DNA of 64,000 bases, taken from Alopecurus myosuroides. Lineage: Eukaryota > Streptophyta > Magnoliopsida > Poales > Poaceae. The notes below the pieces were generated by a model, which saw only the letters and a list, made by a program, of their open reading frames with translations, had not been told where the DNA came from and did not search any database. The DNA lies in contig CM054059.1 of assembly GCA_028641055.1 (NCBI GenBank), positions 50,871,694 to 50,935,693 of the forward strand, read 5' to 3'. The position numbers and the translations under genes are program-made. Of this stretch, positions 60,413-64,000 are shown one piece after another (position 1 is the first letter of the stretch; the number at the start of each line of letters is the position of its first letter).

Positions 60413-63400
60413 TGTCACGACCCCGGACCCAAAGATATACATACTGTTATGTGCTCCTAGCCATGGACTCACAAGGGCTTCAGGGTTACCAGCCCCGGCC
60501 GCAACAAACAACGGCAGGCGGACTGGATTCATCGGCACGTAGTCCGGATCCCCAGTCTACTACTCCTTGTATCCATGCTAGTCATAACCAACTATGCATA
60601 TCAAAGCGTCCACGAATCGAATGAAACTGAAGGAAACGGGACCAAAGCTATACAGAGATGCTATGTGTCCAGAAAGTGCAACAACAATCGAGGGTTACTG
60701 GGGTTACCTCGCCCCAGGCCGATCACATCGACAGGCGGGCTCGGACATGGATCATCGGCTCCACAACCCCTCGACTGCGACAACTATGCAGGCATAGCCA
60801 AAACTGTATAACAATGAGCTCGAAACCAACAACCGATCAAAGCAGTACTCTAAACATGAAACTTGTATTAAACAGGTGATACTAGAGTATAGCTTACAAG
60901 CAGAGGTCACACGACCCAACATTACATCAGACAACGGAAGGCAAATTATGTTGCTAATCAACAAGAACCAAAAAGGCCTAAGAGGCCGCAACATAAGGCG
61001 ACGTCCCAGCCCATAGATTCCAGGCTGCTACCTGGGAACCCCGAACTACTCGTCGATGTCCACGTTGACTCATCACCGATGTGAGATCTTCACCTGAACC
61101 AAATTAAGCAAACCTGAGTACGAGATGTACTCAACAAGACTTAATTAACCTATTATATATCTGCTATCTTTAGAAAGGGTTTTATGAAGGCTGATTTGCG
61201 TAAAGCAATCTTTGTTTTGCAAGCTGAGGGAGGAAAAGCACGTCTCATGGAGTTTTTAAAACAGATGAGAGGACTAATCAACTACTGAAATCATCATCTT
61301 TTCATCCACCAACATCATTTCCCAGCACCTTACATGCTACAAGGATCACCCCTCCCGGCATCTCCGGGGAGGCACCCTTCATCTACTGCATCCATGCATT
61401 GTCAACATCTTTTACGTCACGTTCAAGTTATCTATGACCCCGTGACTTTCACCAAGTCGTCCATAACCGTGGACACGGCTTTCCGAAAGATTTATCCCTG
61501 CAGGGTGGTACACTTTACCCACACGTACCATCCGACTCTTAATGCCAAGCTATTGGCACAATTCCGACGATGTGCCGGCAGAGTGTGGTTGGCCACGACC
61601 TTTACCTTGTCGAGACCTATCCATGAGTCAACCCAAACAGGGCCACCCCGTCAACAGGGAGTTGGCCACCTCCTGACGGCACCTGTTCTGTGAGTCGGGA
61701 TCAAGATCCGTGTACGTCCATCACTTGTCCCGGTCACGCCCTAAACACCTCCAAAAGGTTTTTGACTCACACGCAGATGGAAATCCCAAACTACGTGACT
61801 CACGGATAGAACCAAACAAGTTAGTTAGTCGAGCGCGGTCTGTTAGGCCCCGCGTGTGGTTGCACGCTCAGTCTTGGTTTCCGCGGCGAGACCTTACTCC
61901 TAGGGTTGGCAAGTACGGAACGAACAACCACTTCCCAAGTGGCCTCCCGTCCAAGCCTTAGTCAATTTAACCACACAATCCTCATCTCACCACGTCATCA
62001 TATCATACTAGGTTATCGCAGCTCTGATTCATCAACCGGATGGAGCAGAGGTAACAAACATGTAAAGCTAAGCGAAGCAGATATGAGGCTCTGGCGATGC
62101 GCACAAGCAATTCTATGGCAGCTAGGAGCAGTGGATAAGGATATTGAGGCAATGCAGTATATAGGTGAACTATGTCTACTAGCATCAAATACTTTGGAAC
62201 CGAATGCAACATACGAGATTCAAATGTTGTTCGAAAGCATATATGAGCAGTTAAGAGGTTATGCTTGCCTTGGTTATAAGAAAACCAGATAAAGATCTTC
62301 TGGAATAGGTGCTTGACTTGTCGGTTAAGATCAAGTATTCGCCATGGATTCGTTGGCCTTCACTTCGGAGTCACGTTCTATCGAGAGGGAAACAACACCG
62401 AAAGAGAAGAACAATCAACCATGGCATCGATGCAATGCACAATATGTATGCATGACCAGATTAATGCACTGAAATAAAACCCTAGACATGATCGTTGGGT
62501 TGCTAGGGTTCGTATGTCAGCTAAACATTTTTAGTGGAATTAGTCCGAAATAGACCCCGGAGGGGGTTTCGGACGATTATGAAAGTGAGTGCAATTTTAA
62601 AAGCTCAAATGGGTTTGAAAACATCATAGCTAGATTGCATTTATCATTTTGAGCAATCTGGCATATAACTTTTAATTTTCTAATTTTATTGAATAAAAAC
62701 TTATTTTTCTATTTTTAAATGATTAAACCACATTAAATAATGTTCAATTTTCAACTTTCTCAAACATGAATGAAAATGATATATTTGGGTAGAGAATAAT
62801 TTTCTCAACATTTTGGTACCTTGTTTATATTTTTCTGAATTATAAAACAAAAGTTATTAATTATCCAAATTTAATCCATTTTCTGTAATTAAAATGGTGG
62901 GGTCCACGTGTCATATTAATTTCTTTTCTATAACAGAGAAAACCCGAGCTGAGGTCAGCGTGACGCACGGGTGACATCATCCTGCCTTGATCTTCACAGA
63001 TGGCTTGCAATTCCGACGATTTCGCGCGTAATTTAGAAATCAAACTATACCACGCTGATGAGGGGCTCAACTGGATCCTAAGGGTGGCGGCGGACTGACC
63101 ATAAGGTCACCGGAGCTACTCCGGCGACCACCAACAGCGGCGGCGGGCGGCGGACGGTGGTGACAGGGAGAACCGGAGGGGGAGGGAGAGGATGGAGGGC
63201 ACCCGCGGGTAGAGGATCTCACCACGAACGTTTTGGAGGGGTCGGGGAGGCCGGGGAACCGGAGGTGGCGCCGGAATCCACCTCGATGGCCGGCGGCCGG
63301 AGTTGGAAACGGCGACGAAATTCTCCTCCGTGCGGCCCTCTTAGCACCCACCCGCACTCGAGGAAGGAGAGGAAGACAAGGCGGTTCGGATGGTGGCCTC

Positions 63401-63998
63401 GGCTAGTCGCGGTGTGGCCGGAGATGACGGCGCCATGGCGGATAATCCTAGCTAGGGTTTCGGCCATGGGAGCCATAGAGAGGGAGAGAGAGCGAACGGA
63501 GCGGACAGGGAGAGGGAGGAGGTCGGGGGAGTCCTTTCGCCCCTATCCACTCGAGGAGGGACGCGCGCACACGAGCAGGAGCTGGCGTCGGGGGGGAGTG
63601 GACACGCAGGTGCTTCTCGTCCAGAGGTAGAAGACAAAGGTGCATCTTGCAAAAACCCCCTAGAATTTTAGAAAACCACAACTAAGTCCTTTTCTCTTTA
63701 AAACCAGAACAGAAAACAACCTTTTGAGGACCTTTTTGAAATCAGAAAAATTAGCAAAAATACATTTTGGAAAGCTTATGAAATTTACAACCTCACCATG
63801 TATTGCTTTGGTGAAATTGAAATACTTTTCAGTACAAAATTTTGGAACCCCTTTTAAGTACTATTTGTTGGAATTTTCTCAAACCATTTGAATTCAAGTT
63901 TTAAATTGGTTCAAACATGATTTGAATTTTTGTTTGATGCATGTATGAGATGAACACACACCACACACCTTAAGGTAGCTCAAATTTGGGATGTTACA
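60413..63998 (-). repeat. 5' LTR of element D (3586 bp)
   Basis: Same length as the partner LTR and nearly identical. The differences I saw by eye are two bases near 62137 (ATAAGG against ATCAAG at 54761) and one near 62633 (CTAGATTG against CTATATTG). GGCCTAAGAGGCC palindrome 60975-60987, GC island 62935-63634, donor-like site near 63223 and telo-box 63452-63460 (minus). Confidence 0.95.
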
Positions 63999-64000
63999 AC

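Larger units (their letters stand above)
53039..63998 (-). mobile_element. L1 element D: complete LARD-like non-coding LTR element (10,960 bp)
   Basis: Two LTRs of equal length (3586 bp) flank a 3788-bp interior. The primer site beside the right LTR and polypurine tract beside the left LTR put it on the minus strand. The left flank is ACCGC and the two visible bases on the right are AC, consistent with a 5-bp target duplication. No gag or pol is present. Long LTRs with a conserved non-coding interior fit the large retrotransposon derivatives of barley relatives; the exact family name is not proven here. It interrupts exon 1 of the Tat copy B antisense gene. Confidence 0.93.

Noticed and set aside
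53039..63998. 3.6-kb direct duplication, possibly segmental
   Set aside because: The copies are the two LTRs of one element: primer site, polypurine tract and TG...CA ends are in place.
1..64000. CRISPR arrays, bacterial operons, phage or plasmid features
   Set aside because: No such repeats or genes; introns, LTR elements and base composition point to a plant nuclear genome.

Overview
The window looks like intergenic DNA from a large grass genome, most likely a Triticeae cereal or a close Pooideae relative. That placement rests on the kinds of retrotransposon present and on memory of grass repeats; no search was run. I see no host gene with an intact structure. Apart from one 246-bp spacer (30231-30476), everything can be assigned to nested LTR retrotransposons, one retrocopied gene fragment and solo LTRs.

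Two kinds of element build the region. (1) A Ty3/gypsy element of the Tat type, without chromodomain, occurs three times. It has short LTRs of about 470 bp, then gag-protease-RT-RNase H-second RNase H-integrase, and after pol a convergent gene on the opposite strand that carries its own TATA box and introns. Copy A (minus strand, 1-6620, running off the left edge) has lost RT, RNase H and integrase. Copy C (plus strand, 22937-30230) keeps integrase, the antisense gene and the 3' LTR. Copy B (plus strand, from 30477 to beyond the right edge) is a full-length pseudogene. (2) Two related families of non-coding elements have very long LTRs and use an initiator-methionine-type primer site. They resemble the large retrotransposon derivatives (LARD, Sukkula-like) described in barley. 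Family L1 has LTRs of about 3.6 kb and an internal region of 3.6-3.8 kb. Family L2 has LTRs of about 4.9 kb and an internal region of only 873 bp in the one complete copy.

Layout from left to right: copy A sits in the left LTR of L1 element F. The internal region of F (7188-19348) is split by an L2 solo LTR (8227-13152, target duplication ACAAG) and by an L1 solo LTR (14585-18195, target duplication CTCTT). The other LTR of F is 19349-22936, and F itself lies inside Tat copy C. After C comes a 246-bp spacer and then Tat copy B. B is interrupted by complete L2 element G (40907-52302, target duplication GAAAC), which landed in an intron of B's antisense gene. B is interrupted again by complete L1 element D (53039-63998), which landed in exon 1 of the same gene. 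D's two 3586-bp LTRs differ at only three sites that I could spot. A DEAD-box helicase fragment with a poly(A) tail and a target duplication of about 15 bp sits inside one LTR of G.

Order of events read from the nesting: C and B are oldest; then F into C, and G and D into B; then the two solo LTRs and copy A into F, and the helicase retrocopy into G. The most interesting material is the antisense gene conserved in three copies, the internal structure of the giant LTRs (tRNA-like boxes, an exon-like GC island ending in a splice donor, a palindrome shared by both families), the almost all-LTR element G, and the helicase retrocopy that seems to end inside an intron.
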